In this document: positions 50,843-59,340 of the stretch, in pieces
Layout of the letters: each line of letters begins with the position of its first letter
Position numbering within the stretch: the first letter of the stretch is position 1
NCBI GenBank assembly: GCA_045595165.1
Contig: JAZNZY010000027.1
Span: 12,349 to 76,348 of the forward strand
Origin: SFLA01 sp045595165
GTDB taxonomy: Bacteria > Bacillota > Clostridia > Oscillospirales > CAG-382
Direction: 5' to 3'
Length of the DNA stretch: 64,000 bases
Program-made: the position numbers and the translations under genes
The notes under the pieces: generated by a model
Database searches by the model: none
The model's input: the letters and a program-made list of their open reading frames with translations, nothing else
What the model was told of the DNA's origin: nothing

Positions 50843-51346
50843 TTGTCATTCAATTACAAAAGGCTTGTGTGCGTTCTCATCGCTCTCGTTATGGTAATCT
50901 GCATGACTTCGGTTGTTGCATTTGCAGAGAACTCCGAGGATGTTTCACAAGAAGAATCCGTGACAGAAAATTCCGCCGTAACCGAAAATAATGGTGAAAC
51001 TATTTTCGAAATTATCGAAAACGGCGAAGGCACTATCATGGAAAGACTCGCTCACGGAGGAAAAGTAACGTTAGTAGGAATGCTCGTAGTTTTCGGAGTA
51101 CTCATCGTCCTTATGTGCGTTCTTTACGTCTTCCAGTGGATATTCGGAAGAAAGTCCTCAAAGAAGTCTGCTTCTGTTAAAGAATCCGTTCCCGCGCCTG
51201 CACCCGTTTCCGCTCCTGCTGTTGCCGCACCTGCCGCAACTAACAATGAGGAAGAGGTTGTTGCTGTCGCTACTGCCGCCATCGCAGCCGCAAGAGGCGA
51301 AAGCGAATGTGCGTTTAATGTTATTTCCATTACACAAATTGATTAA
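50843..51346 (+). CDS. oadG: Sodium pump decarboxylase gamma subunit (OadG family)
   Basis: A 167-residue membrane subunit that anchors and assembles the decarboxylase complex. It has an N-terminal signal-like hydrophobic stretch (VCVLIALVMVICMTSVVAF), an acidic extracytoplasmic loop, and the OadG transmembrane helix LVGMLVVFGVLIVLMCVLYV near residue 85, then a cytoplasmic Pro/Ala-rich tail. OadG proteins are usually about 80-120 residues, so the added signal and loop make this one long. It starts with TTG, 12 bases after GGAAGGGA. First gene of the oadG-carrier-oadB-oadA operon. Confidence 0.82.
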   Translation: MSFNYKRLVCVLIALVMVICMTSVVAFAENSEDVSQEESVTENSAVTENNGETIFEIIENGEGTIMERLAHGGKVTLVGMLVVFGVLIVLMCVLYVFQWIFGRKSSKKSASVKESVPAPAPVSAPAVAAPAATNNEEEVVAVATAAIAAARGESECAFNVISITQID

Positions 51347-51360
51347 GGAGAGTTTTTAAA

Positions 51361-51765
51361 ATGGCTAAAAAGTACATTATCACCGTAAACGGTACAAAAT
51401 ATGAAGTAGTCGTTGAGGATGCAAACCCCAACGAAGTATACACTCCCAAGGCAGCTCCCGCTCCCGTAGCAACACCTGTACCTGCAGCAGCTCCCGCGGC
51501 AGCACCCGCACCTGCAGCAGCACCTGCTCCCGCAGCAGCACCCGTAGCAGGCGGAGAAAAAGTTACTTCTCCTCTGCCCGGCACCGTTCTTAAGGTAGTT
51601 GCGAAGGCAGGCCAGGCTGTTAAGTCCGGCGACGTTCTCTGTGTTATCGAAGCAATGAAGATGGAAAACGATATCGTTTCTCCTGTAGACGGTACTGTTG
51701 CTTCCGTTTCCGTAAGCGAAGGCGCAACTGTTAATTCCGGCGATCTTCTTTACGTTATCGGTTAA
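51361..51765 (+). CDS. Biotin carboxyl carrier subunit of the sodium pump decarboxylase
   Basis: A 134-residue biotin carrier that takes CO2 from OadA to OadB. After a short N-terminal beta region there is an Ala/Pro-rich flexible linker (about residues 33-62) and the biotinyl domain, with the modified lysine in the canonical EAMKMEND. In this operon the carrier is separate, not fused to OadA. AAGGAG precedes the ATG. The Ala/Pro linker accounts for the repetitive GCA/CCC codons at about 51450-51550. Confidence 0.93.
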   Translation: MAKKYIITVNGTKYEVVVEDANPNEVYTPKAAPAPVATPVPAAAPAAAPAPAAAPAPAAAPVAGGEKVTSPLPGTVLKVVAKAGQAVKSGDVLCVIEAMKMENDIVSPVDGTVASVSVSEGATVNSGDLLYVIG

Positions 51766-51801
51766 TTTACCGCTTAAGTATTGTTTTAAGGAGATTGACA
51801 G

Positions 51802-53028
51802 ATGTTTATAGTTGAAACCATCTTGGGCATACTGAATTCATCTGCATTCGGAGCAGAAAATTTCAAAGTCGGCAATATTATAATGATTGCTATTTCCTTT
51901 GTTCTTTTGGTTCTTGCTGTTAAGTTTAAGTTCGAGCCTTTGCTTCTGCTTCCTATAGCTTTTGGTATGTTCCTTTCAAATATACCCGTTGGCGAAATTT
52001 TCCATATGAATTATTTCGTTCAGGAATCCAGCGCCAATATCAATTGGGCAGAGCTTGCCGCACACGGCGGTCTGCTTGATTACCTTTACCTTGGCGTAAA
52101 GCTCGGCATTTATCCTTGCCTTATCTTTATGGGCGTAGGCGCAATGACCGATTTTAAACCTCTTATCGCTAACCCCAAGAGCTTGCTTCTCGGTGCTGCT
52201 GCACAGTTCGGTGTTTTCGCAGCTTTTATCGGTGCAATGCTCCTCGGCTTCTCTTCTCTTGAAGCTGCCGCTATCGGTATTATCGGCGGCGCAGACGGTC
52301 CTACCGCAATTCTCGTTACCAAGGACTGTGCTCCCCATCTTCTCGGCGCTATCGCAGTTGCCGCATACTCCTATATGGCGCTGGTTCCTCTTATCCAGCC
52401 TCCTATAATGAAGGCTCTTACCACCCAGAAGGAAAGATGTGTAAAGATGGAGCAGCTCCGCCCCGTTTCAAAGACAGAAGAAGTTTTGTTCCCCGTTATC
52501 ACTTGTCTTATCATCTGTATGGTTCTTCCCGATGCTACACCTCTTATCGGTTCTTTGATGCTCGGTAACCTCGCACGTGTAAGCGGCGTTGTAGACAGAA
52601 TCGCAAAAACTATGCAGAACGAACTTTGCAACATAGTTACTATCCTTCTCGGCGTTTCCGTTGGTGCAACCGCTACCGCAGATGCATTCTTTGGTTCTAT
52701 AGATTTCAGTAGCCTTTCCGCTTTCTTTACCAGCCTTCTTACCAGCCCTCTTGGCATTCTTGTGTTGGGTCTGGTTGCGTTCTCCCTTGCAACATTTGGC
52801 GGCGTTGTATTCGGTAAGATTATGTATCTTGCTACCGGCGGAAAGATCAATCCTCTTATCGGTTCTGCAGGCGTTTCCGCTGTTCCTATGGCAGCCCGCG
52901 TTTCTCAGACCGTTGGTCAGAAAGCAAATCCTTCCAACTTCCTTCTTATGCACGCAATGGGTCCCAATGTTGCAGGCGTTATAGGCTCTGCAGTTGCAGC
53001 AGGCGTGTTCCTTACCATCTTTAGATAA
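51802..53028 (+). CDS. oadB: Sodium-translocating decarboxylase beta subunit
   Basis: A 408-residue integral membrane subunit that decarboxylates carboxybiotin and exports sodium. About nine to ten transmembrane helices. The conserved region GIIGGADGPTAILVTKD carries the functional aspartate, and SAGVSAVPMAARVSQ and HAMGPNVAGVIGSAVAAG are typical of the C-terminal half. The same subunit serves oxaloacetate, methylmalonyl-CoA and glutaconyl-CoA decarboxylases; OadA downstream makes oxaloacetate the likely substrate. AAGGAG precedes the ATG. Confidence 0.95.
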   Translation: MFIVETILGILNSSAFGAENFKVGNIIMIAISFVLLVLAVKFKFEPLLLLPIAFGMFLSNIPVGEIFHMNYFVQESSANINWAELAAHGGLLDYLYLGVKLGIYPCLIFMGVGAMTDFKPLIANPKSLLLGAAAQFGVFAAFIGAMLLGFSSLEAAAIGIIGGADGPTAILVTKDCAPHLLGAIAVAAYSYMALVPLIQPPIMKALTTQKERCVKMEQLRPVSKTEEVLFPVITCLIICMVLPDATPLIGSLMLGNLARVSGVVDRIAKTMQNELCNIVTILLGVSVGATATADAFFGSIDFSSLSAFFTSLLTSPLGILVLGLVAFSLATFGGVVFGKIMYLATGGKINPLIGSAGVSAVPMAARVSQTVGQKANPSNFLLMHAMGPNVAGVIGSAVAAGVFLTIFR

Positions 53029-53043
53029 TCGGAGGTATTTAAT

Positions 53044-54453
53044 ATGGCACTTAAAATAACTGAAACAATTCTTCGTGACTCTCATCAGTCACTTATAGCT
53101 ACCAGAATGACCACCGAAGAAATGCTTCCCGCATTGGAGATTCTTGATCAGGTTGGTTATCACTCTCTCGAAGCTTGGGGTGGCGCTACGTTTGACTCTT
53201 GTCTGCGCTTCCTTAATGAGGATCCTTGGCAGAGACTTCGTACCATCCGTGATCATGCCAAAAACACCAAATTGCAGATGCTGTTCCGCGGTCAGAATAT
53301 CCTCGGTTACAGACACTATGCAGACGACGTTGTTGAATACTTCGTACAGAAGTCTATTGCAAACGGTATTGATATAATCCGAATCTTTGATGCTCTTAAC
53401 GATCCCAGAAACCTTAAGACCGCTATTGACGCAACTAAGAAAGAGGGAGGACATGTTCAGGCTTGTCTTTCCTATACTACCGGCGAAGTTTTCACTAACG
53501 AATACTTCGCAAAATATGCTAAGACTCTTGAAGAAATGGGCGCAGATTCCATTTGTATCAAAGATATGGCAGGTCTTCTCAAGCCTTACGATGCATACGA
53601 TCTCGTAACCGCTATCAAGTCTATTTGCAACATTCCCGTTCAGCTTCACACACACTATACCGCAGGCATCGCTTCCATGACCATCATGAAGGCAGTTGAA
53701 GCAGGTGTAGACGTGGTTGACACCGCACTTTCTCCTCTTGCCGGCGGTACTTCGCAGCCTCCTACGGAGCCTATAGTTGCTACCTTCCAGGGCACTCCCT
53801 TTGATACCGGTTTGAATCTTGCAAAGATCAACGAAGCTGCTGAATATTTCAACACTCTCCGCGAGAAGTACATTGCCAGCGGTCAGCTCGATCCCAAGAT
53901 GCTCAAAGTAAACGTAAAAGGTCTTATTTATCAGGTTCCCGGCGGAATGCTTTCCAACCTTCTTTCCCAACTTAAGCAGGCAGGCAAGGCTGATAAGCTT
54001 CAGGAGGTTCTTGAAGAAGTTCCCAGAGTACGTGCTGACGCAGGTCAGGTTCCTCTCGTAACTCCCACTTCTCAGATCGTTGGTACTCAGGCAGTGTTCA
54101 ACGTTCTTATGGGTGAGCGTTATAAGACCGTTACCAAGGAATTCAAAGGCGTAATCCGTGGCGATTACGGTAAAACTCCCGTTGATATCGATCCTGAATT
54201 CAGAAAGAAGATTATCGGCGACGAACCCGCAATCACTTGCCGTCCCGCTGACAACATCAAGCCCGAGCTTGATACTCTCCGTGAAAAATGTGCTCAGTAC
54301 ATGAAGCAGGACGAAGATGTTCTTTCTTACGCTTTGTTTGACCAGGTTGCCACAAAGTTCTTTGAAAAGAGAAATGAAGGCGACAAGGTTGCTGCTGCTC
54401 TTGCAAGCGCCGCAGACGCGAAGTATCACGTTAATATCCACGAAGTTAAGTAA
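53044..54453 (+). CDS. oadA: Oxaloacetate decarboxylase alpha subunit (carboxyltransferase)
   Basis: A 469-residue carboxyltransferase that moves CO2 from oxaloacetate to biotin, yielding pyruvate. The HMGL-like barrel starts ITETILRDSHQSLIATRM, with the metal-site aspartate in LRDSHQS, SICIKDMAGLLKPYDA (with the reactive lysine) and VQLHTHYTAG (metal histidines). The PYC_OADA domain follows (QVPGGMLSNL). No C-terminal biotin domain is present, consistent with the separate carrier. The same module could act in a split pyruvate carboxylase, but the neighbouring OadB and OadG favour the sodium-pump role. GGAGG precedes the ATG. Confidence 0.94.
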   Translation: MALKITETILRDSHQSLIATRMTTEEMLPALEILDQVGYHSLEAWGGATFDSCLRFLNEDPWQRLRTIRDHAKNTKLQMLFRGQNILGYRHYADDVVEYFVQKSIANGIDIIRIFDALNDPRNLKTAIDATKKEGGHVQACLSYTTGEVFTNEYFAKYAKTLEEMGADSICIKDMAGLLKPYDAYDLVTAIKSICNIPVQLHTHYTAGIASMTIMKAVEAGVDVVDTALSPLAGGTSQPPTEPIVATFQGTPFDTGLNLAKINEAAEYFNTLREKYIASGQLDPKMLKVNVKGLIYQVPGGMLSNLLSQLKQAGKADKLQEVLEEVPRVRADAGQVPLVTPTSQIVGTQAVFNVLMGERYKTVTKEFKGVIRGDYGKTPVDIDPEFRKKIIGDEPAITCRPADNIKPELDTLREKCAQYMKQDEDVLSYALFDQVATKFFEKRNEGDKVAAALASAADAKYHVNIHEVK

Positions 54454-54466
54454 TAAATACAAAATC

Positions 54467-54498
54467 CCCCTGCTCTGTCATATTTGGCAGGGCAGGGG
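54467..54498. other. Strong hairpin between oadA and the ArsP_2-type gene
   Basis: An 11-bp stem (54467-54477 with 54488-54498, one wobble) and 10-base loop. No T run follows on the plus strand, so it is not a typical terminator for oadA; on the minus strand ATTTTGTATTTATTA follows. It may protect or process the operon message, or attenuate the downstream gene. Confidence 0.4.
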
Positions 54499-54525
54499 AA
54501 CGTTATTATATCCAAGGAGCAGATA

Positions 54526-55368
54526 ATGCCGCATATTTTACACGCAATCGTGCACGCTCTTAAAGACACGGTAATAATACTTCCGATACTGTTTGTTACC
54601 TATCTTATAATTGAATTCGTCGAACACAAATCAAGTGAAAAAGTTTCAAAAATATTGATATCATCGGGGAAAGCAGGACCGTTGCTCGGAAGTCTTGCAG
54701 GTATTGTTCCTCAATGCGGTTTTTCCGGCGCCGCGGCATCGTTGTTTGCGGTCGGCACAATTACCGCAGGCACGCTCATAGCCGTTTTTCTTGCTACATC
54801 CGATGAAATGCTGCCAATACTTATATCTGCTTCAGTGCCGGTAAAGGAAATAATTCTGATACTTGCAATTAAACTGATATCGGGCGCCGTTTTCGGTATT
54901 GTTGTGGATCTTGCATACAAACGTAAAAAATCTAATACAATAGAATGTATGTGCAGGGAAGAAAACTGCCATTGCGAGCATCACGGCATTCTTATTTCCG
55001 CTATAAAGCATTCGCTAAAAATAGTACTCTTAGTTTTTGTTGTGACAGCCGCTTTAAACCTCGGTATTGAGCTTTTGGGCGAAGAACGATTAACTGCACT
55101 TATAATAACAAAACCCGTGTTGGGCGAGCTTATAGCAGGTTTAGTGGGACTTATTCCTAACTGTTCAGCATCGGTTCTGCTAACGGATCTTTACGTAGAG
55201 AACGCGCTTACTGTGGGTCAGTTAGTGTCGGGGTTATGTGTAAACGCTGGCGTTGGACTTATAGTTCTTTTCAGAACAAACAAGAATGTGAAAGAAAACT
55301 TTGTGCTCACTTTGATTTTGTACGTTTGCGGAGTTCTTTCAGGTATAATAACAGGGTTAATATTTTAA
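54526..55368 (+). CDS. Putative heavy-metal/arsenic-type exporter (ArsP_2-like)
   Basis: A 280-residue membrane protein with about eight to ten helices. The family signature is clear: LLGSLAGIVPQCGFSGAAASLFAVGTITAGTLIAVFLATSDEMLP contains the PQCGFS and TSDEMLPIL elements (positions about 55-105), repeated in inverted form as LVGLIPNCSASVLLTDLY later. The central loop has CMCREENCHCEHH, a Cys/His cluster likely to bind metal. Substrate unknown. The ATG at 54526 is chosen for AAGGAG 6 bases upstream. It is the last plus-strand gene before a strong terminator. Confidence 0.82.
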   Translation: MPHILHAIVHALKDTVIILPILFVTYLIIEFVEHKSSEKVSKILISSGKAGPLLGSLAGIVPQCGFSGAAASLFAVGTITAGTLIAVFLATSDEMLPILISASVPVKEIILILAIKLISGAVFGIVVDLAYKRKKSNTIECMCREENCHCEHHGILISAIKHSLKIVLLVFVVTAALNLGIELLGEERLTALIITKPVLGELIAGLVGLIPNCSASVLLTDLYVENALTVGQLVSGLCVNAGVGLIVLFRTNKNVKENFVLTLILYVCGVLSGIITGLIF

Positions 55369-55374
55369 AAAGCA

Positions 55375-55408
55375 AACACCGCCGAGTGGATTTCGGCGGT
55401 GTTTTTTT
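55375..55408 (+). terminator. Terminator after the ArsP_2-like gene
   Basis: An 11-bp G/C-rich stem (55375-55385 with 55393-55403), 7-base loop, then TTTTTGATAG continuing a T run. Confidence 0.92.
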
Positions 55409-55451
55409 GATAGATAGGGGCGCATATTCAGGCACTTATAAAAACTATGTT

Positions 55452-55481
55452 AATTATACAAAATGAAAATTTTGTATAATT
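55452..55481. repeat. Perfect A/T-rich inverted repeat
   Basis: AATTATACAAAAT and its exact reverse complement (13 bp) separated by GAAA. It lies 48 bases beyond the stop of the minus-strand DUF6873-like gene, and the minus-strand sequence after it is only moderately T-rich. It could be that gene's terminator or a protein-binding palindrome. Confidence 0.6.
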
Positions 55482-55529
55482 CAGGGGAGGGATAATATAA
55501 CAAAATACAGTGATTTGCCCTGCGTTAAA

Positions 55530-56240
55530 CTAATCTGCTTCGCAGATCGGCAAAATCCCGCCAAAATCATATGGCTGTTCCTTTGATAAAGAGATAACTT
55601 TATATCCTACATTTGCGCAGAAGCCAACTATGGCATCGTAATCCTTGAGTAATCTTGCATCGCCGGTAATTGACAGTGTTTTATCTCCCAGTACACCTGT
55701 ACATCCTCCTATAAACCCACAGGAAAATCCGTTCAGCAATATTCCGTCGTTTGTCACCTTCAATACGTTTTTTCCTTCACTTGTTAGCGCTTTGTGAACG
55801 GATATGTCGGATGTAATAAAGTTTTCGCGGTCAAGTATTACTGTTGAGCATTTTGTATAACCTTGGGCTATTTTCACACGCCTTTCGGCATATTCGGAAA
55901 TTTCCCGGGCAATATTCTTGCCACCGTATAGCACCGAATCGATTATGAAGCAATTATATAAACAGTCCATTGGATATTTATCATTTAATTCTGACGACCC
56001 TTTTGTTAACAAATTGTTCATATTTGTTTCACCCATAGAATACCATATTCCTTCTGCAGGATTGTTTAAAACTATGTCGGGATGATATTTCAACTCACTT
56101 TTAAGTGTTTTGCACTTGGGCGCAAAGAACGGTTCAACTCCAATGAATTTTAAATTATCCTTGATTTCATCGGTAATTATTTGTGAAACGAACGCTTTTT
56201 TTACTGCTTTTTCAGGCAGATTCGGCTTGCAGAACTTCAT
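55530..56240 (-). CDS. DUF6873-like (GME-fold) protein
   Basis: A 236-residue protein that resembles the clostridial family I recall as DUF6873, with a guanidino-group-modifying-enzyme-like fold. Landmarks are KYHPDIVLNNP, CLYNCFIIDSVLYGGKN, QGYTKCSTVILDRENFITSDIS and GFIGGCTGVLGDKTLSITGD. Whether the catalytic residues of GME enzymes are kept cannot be judged by eye. It is monocistronic, divergent from the small Cys-rich gene. Confidence 0.65.
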   Translation of the reverse strand: MKFCKPNLPEKAVKKAFVSQIITDEIKDNLKFIGVEPFFAPKCKTLKSELKYHPDIVLNNPAEGIWYSMGETNMNNLLTKGSSELNDKYPMDCLYNCFIIDSVLYGGKNIAREISEYAERRVKIAQGYTKCSTVILDRENFITSDISVHKALTSEGKNVLKVTNDGILLNGFSCGFIGGCTGVLGDKTLSITGDARLLKDYDAIVGFCANVGYKVISLSKEQPYDFGGILPICEAD

Positions 56241-56323
56241 AGCTTCCCTACTAAAAAATCTTTTTGTTTAAATTATGAATAAAATGTTAATAAAATGGGA
56301 ATTCTTTTGTTTGAGGTGATCAA

Positions 56324-56521
56324 ATGTATATTCCTTGTTCGGAAAAATGTCCGTATAATTCGGAAGGCGAATGTAAAAAGGACAACTGTTTTTGTGAAAC
56401 CGGATATTTAATATCCTGCACAGACAGTTGCCCGTTTAATGTTATTGGTCTTCCGCAAGCTTTAACAGATCGTAAACGCTTCGAATCGGACAAAGCTGTA
56501 TCTGTCTTGAGCGTTTTTTAA
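56324..56521 (+). CDS. Small Cys-rich protein
   Basis: A 65-residue protein with eight cysteines, paired as CSEKCPYNSEGEC, CFCE and CTDSCPFN. The spacing suggests metal binding, like other small clostridial Cys-rich proteins. It is supported by a very strong ribosome site: GAGGTGATC matches the 16S anti-Shine-Dalgarno over nine bases, 3 bases before the ATG. The last 80 bases overlap the 3' end of the oppositely oriented radA, and the residues there are low in Cys, so the functional part is likely the first 42 residues. Function unknown. Confidence 0.6.
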   Translation: MYIPCSEKCPYNSEGECKKDNCFCETGYLISCTDSCPFNVIGLPQALTDRKRFESDKAVSVLSVF

Positions 56522-57821
56522 GCTTGTCTATGGATTTTCTCGGCAATCCTATACGTTTGAAGCCTAACCGCTCAGCTTCGTTTATACGCTGTTCTACGCT
56601 TGTTACGGAACGGCATTCTCCCGCAAGACCTATTTCTCCGAAAACAATCAGGTCTTCGGCGATGGGAATATCTTTTTGTGAAGATATTAGCGCCATTGCG
56701 ATTGCTGCATCACAGGAAGGGTCGTCCAAACGCAAGCCTCCGGCGACGTTCATATAAACGTCCGTGGTTGAAAAACGTAAACCAATTCGTTTTTCCAAAA
56801 CTGCTAAAACCAAAGAAACACGGTTATAATCCAAACCTGCCGATAATCTTCTGGGTGAAGGATATACCGTTGGCGAAGAAAGCGCTTGAATTTCCGTGAT
56901 TATCGGACGCGTACCTTCTACAACACACACCGCACAGCTTCCGGGTACATTTATCGGACGTTGTGACATAAGCATTTCAGACGGGTTTTCAACTTCAGCA
57001 AGTCCGTCATCCACCATTTCAAATACGCCGATCTCGTTGGTGGAACCGTAACGGTTTTTAGCGGCGCGTATAATCCTGTATGCGTGCTGTCTGTCGCCTT
57101 CGAAATACAAAACGGCATCCACCATATGCTCGAGAACCTTTGGACCGGCGATAGCGCCGTCTTTGTTGACGTGTCCTACAAGTATAATGGATATGTTTTC
57201 TTCTTTAGCCTTGTTTATAAGAGCAAGTGCGGTTTGCTTAACTTGCGTTACACTTCCGGGAGATGATGCTACATCTTCGTCATACATCGTCTGTATTGAG
57301 TCTATAATAACGATATCCGGCTGTATACCAATCATTTCGGGGATTACGGAGGAAATGTTGGTTTCGCAAAGAATCTTCAAATTTTCGGTGTCTACCCCTA
57401 CCCTTTCTGCTCTTATTTTGATTTGGGAGGGTGATTCTTCACCGCTGACATACAATATAGATCCGTTGGTTCCGACAGTTTGGCATAATTGCAAAAGCAA
57501 TGTGGATTTTCCTATTCCGGGTTCGCCGGAAAGCAGAACAACGCTTCCTTTGACCAGACCTCCTCCAAGAACACGGTCAAATTCACCGATACCGGTAATA
57601 AAACGAATATCGTTGGCGGTGCCTATCTCGGATATTCTTTTTGCCTTTGAAGACGTAGGCGGAGTATCATAGCTTTTGCGGCGTTTAACGGTTGCTTTCA
57701 CCGTGGTGGAAGCTTCTACAGCCTGCTCTTCAAAAGTATTCCATTCATTACATTCCGGACATTTTCCGTACCATTTGGAGGAATAATATCCGCAAGAAGT
57801 ACATACATAATTGGTCTTCAC
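56442..57821 (-). CDS. radA: DNA repair protein RadA
   Basis: A 459-residue branch-migration helicase (Sms). N-terminal C4 zinc finger CTSCGYYSSKWYGKCPEC, Walker A GEPGIGKSTLLLQL, Walker B IVIIDSIQTM, the RadA-specific KNRYGSTNEIG, and a C-terminal Lon-like domain (SCDAAIAMALISS, FGEIGLAGECRSV). It processes recombination intermediates with RecA. cwlD ends immediately upstream (1 base apart). Its 3' end overlaps the small Cys-rich gene. Confidence 0.96.
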   Translation of the reverse strand: MKTNYVCTSCGYYSSKWYGKCPECNEWNTFEEQAVEASTTVKATVKRRKSYDTPPTSSKAKRISEIGTANDIRFITGIGEFDRVLGGGLVKGSVVLLSGEPGIGKSTLLLQLCQTVGTNGSILYVSGEESPSQIKIRAERVGVDTENLKILCETNISSVIPEMIGIQPDIVIIDSIQTMYDEDVASSPGSVTQVKQTALALINKAKEENISIILVGHVNKDGAIAGPKVLEHMVDAVLYFEGDRQHAYRIIRAAKNRYGSTNEIGVFEMVDDGLAEVENPSEMLMSQRPINVPGSCAVCVVEGTRPIITEIQALSSPTVYPSPRRLSAGLDYNRVSLVLAVLEKRIGLRFSTTDVYMNVAGGLRLDDPSCDAAIAMALISSQKDIPIAEDLIVFGEIGLAGECRSVTSVEQRINEAERLGFKRIGLPRKSIDKLKKRSRQIQLCPIRSVYDLLKLAEDQ

Positions 57822-58562
57822 TTAAATTTCTCCGTTTATATATTCTGTTACCGCGATATATACCGAAATGGCAAAATTGCGTTGGTAAGTGTTATCACAA
57901 AGCATTTCCCGTTCGGAATCGTTGGAAATAAATCCGCACTCGATAAGTACGGCCGTTCCCTTGAACTTATCCAGCAGATATATACTGCTTCCGCTGTTTT
58001 TGGAAGCTCTGTTATTGTTTGGTTGCAGTACTTTTATTCTCTTTTGAATATGATTTGCCAGTTCACCGCTTTCGGGCGAGTTTGAAGAATAAAACACTTG
58101 AGCGCCGCTGTATTTGGGAGATGAAAAACGATTGACGTGAATACTTATAAGGACACAGTCATTATATTCCGATGCTATTAAAACCCTGTTATACAGATCG
58201 AAATGCTTTTTTCGATTTTCTTCGCCGGGATTGTACAACATTTTATCTTCTGTTCGTGTGTATACAACCTTGTAACCGTTTGATTCAAAGAGCTGACCGA
58301 GTAAAAGCGAAATATCGAGATTGATATCCTTTTCTTTAGTATCTCCCATAACGGCTCCGGGATCTTCACCGCCGTGTCCCGGATCGATAATGATTGTTAT
58401 TTTGTCATTGTCGCTTACAGGAGCGTTTGCATTTTCGGAAAAGGAAAACGTATTATATCCTGCAGCCGTAAATAACATAGCGAAACAAAAAAACAAAACC
58501 AGACCGATAAACAAAAATGAAAGGATTAAAAGCGATATCTTTTTATCCGTATATTCGTCCAT
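57822..58562 (-). CDS. cwlD: N-acetylmuramoyl-L-alanine amidase, CwlD type
   Basis: A 246-residue zinc amidase with one N-terminal membrane anchor (about residues 9-30). The Amidase_3 domain has IIDPGHGGEDPGAVMGDTKE (first zinc His and Glu), ISIHVNRFS (zinc His) and TAVLIECGFISN (catalytic Glu). Size and layout match CwlD, which removes peptide side chains to form muramic-lactam in the spore cortex. A vegetative amidase is possible, but the spore genes in this window support CwlD. It ends one base before radA. GGGTGAT precedes the ATG. Confidence 0.85.
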   Translation of the reverse strand: MDEYTDKKISLLILSFLFIGLVLFFCFAMLFTAAGYNTFSFSENANAPVSDNDKITIIIDPGHGGEDPGAVMGDTKEKDINLDISLLLGQLFESNGYKVVYTRTEDKMLYNPGEENRKKHFDLYNRVLIASEYNDCVLISIHVNRFSSPKYSGAQVFYSSNSPESGELANHIQKRIKVLQPNNNRASKNSGSSIYLLDKFKGTAVLIECGFISNDSEREMLCDNTYQRNFAISVYIAVTEYINGEI

Positions 58563-58603
58563 AATATAATCACCCGAAATATATTATGAACACGGATCGC
58601 GAA

Positions 58604-59188
58604 TTATTCTTTGTTTGCTTTCTCTCTTGCAATTACGCCTTTATCACGTACACCGAGATAATAGCCGAGCCAAGCGAAGAACGGAATGGGAAAGATTGTC
58701 AATACTGTATAAATAATTCTCACATATTCGTCTAAGCCGGACAAAGAAAGCCAGCCTGCGTTATACATTGAGTGAATGGGGACGATATATATGATCGATG
58801 CCATTATAGCACGGGCGTTTTCAAGATTGAAAATGCTGAAGATTACGAACAAAAGTATAAGTAAAACGGTGGGAGCGTATGCAAAGATACCTATCTTTAA
58901 TCCAAAAGAATCGGAAGGAATGTAAAGATCATCGCCCTTGTATTTGCTTTTGCGTATAGCAAATTTCAGTCCGTACTGATTCAGCATATCATAAATTCTG
59001 AACCAGAATATTCCGGCAGTAAATACAGCGGCGAGTGCCATGTATAAGGAATAATTGGAATTTTTATCAAGTATCAATGAGAGCGGCCAGGATACCATAA
59101 GACCGACAACGGACCATACAACTTGATTGATCCAAAAATCAGTTATAAGCTTACTGTTACGCTTAAAAAATTCTATCAAATTCTTCAT
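58604..59188 (-). CDS. Membrane protein of unknown function
   Basis: A 194-residue protein with about five predicted membrane segments: near residues 20-40, 46-66 (SLYMALAAVFTAGIFWFRIY), 100-122 (FAYAPTVLLILLFVIFSIF), 125-145 and 160-182. It has a charged loop KFAIRKSKYKGDDLYIPSDS and a basic C-terminus. I do not recognise it. The start has AAAGGAA upstream. It is in line with cwlD and radA, 41 bases before cwlD. Confidence 0.65.
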   Translation of the reverse strand: MKNLIEFFKRNSKLITDFWINQVVWSVVGLMVSWPLSLILDKNSNYSLYMALAAVFTAGIFWFRIYDMLNQYGLKFAIRKSKYKGDDLYIPSDSFGLKIGIFAYAPTVLLILLFVIFSIFNLENARAIMASIIYIVPIHSMYNAGWLSLSGLDEYVRIIYTVLTIFPIPFFAWLGYYLGVRDKGVIAREKANKE

Positions 59189-59291
59189 ATCTTAAATTCC
59201 TTTCAAAATCGTACCTTAATTATATCCTTAAAACCAAAAAAGTTCAATAGAGAATGGATAAAATTAATAAAAAATCCAAAATTACAAATAA

Positions 59292-59320
59292 TTGACAACT
59301 AAAAATAAAAATGTTACTAT
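59292..59320 (+). promoter_or_regulatory. Promoter of nnrD-lipoprotein-alr
   Basis: TTGACA (59292-59297), a 17-base spacer and TACTAT (59315-59320) with TG at the extended -10 position. It overlaps an in-frame ATG at 59311, showing that ATG is not the start. Confidence 0.82.
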
Positions 59321-59340
59321 TTAAAAAAGGAGGTATCGTT

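Noticed and set aside
51450..51550. Repetitive GCA/CCC-rich DNA that could look like a satellite repeat
   Set aside because: It encodes the Ala/Pro linker of the biotin carrier, normal for the family.
53089..54462. A 457-codon open frame antisense to oadA
   Set aside because: A shadow of codon bias in a highly expressed gene. oadA has complete motifs and operon context.
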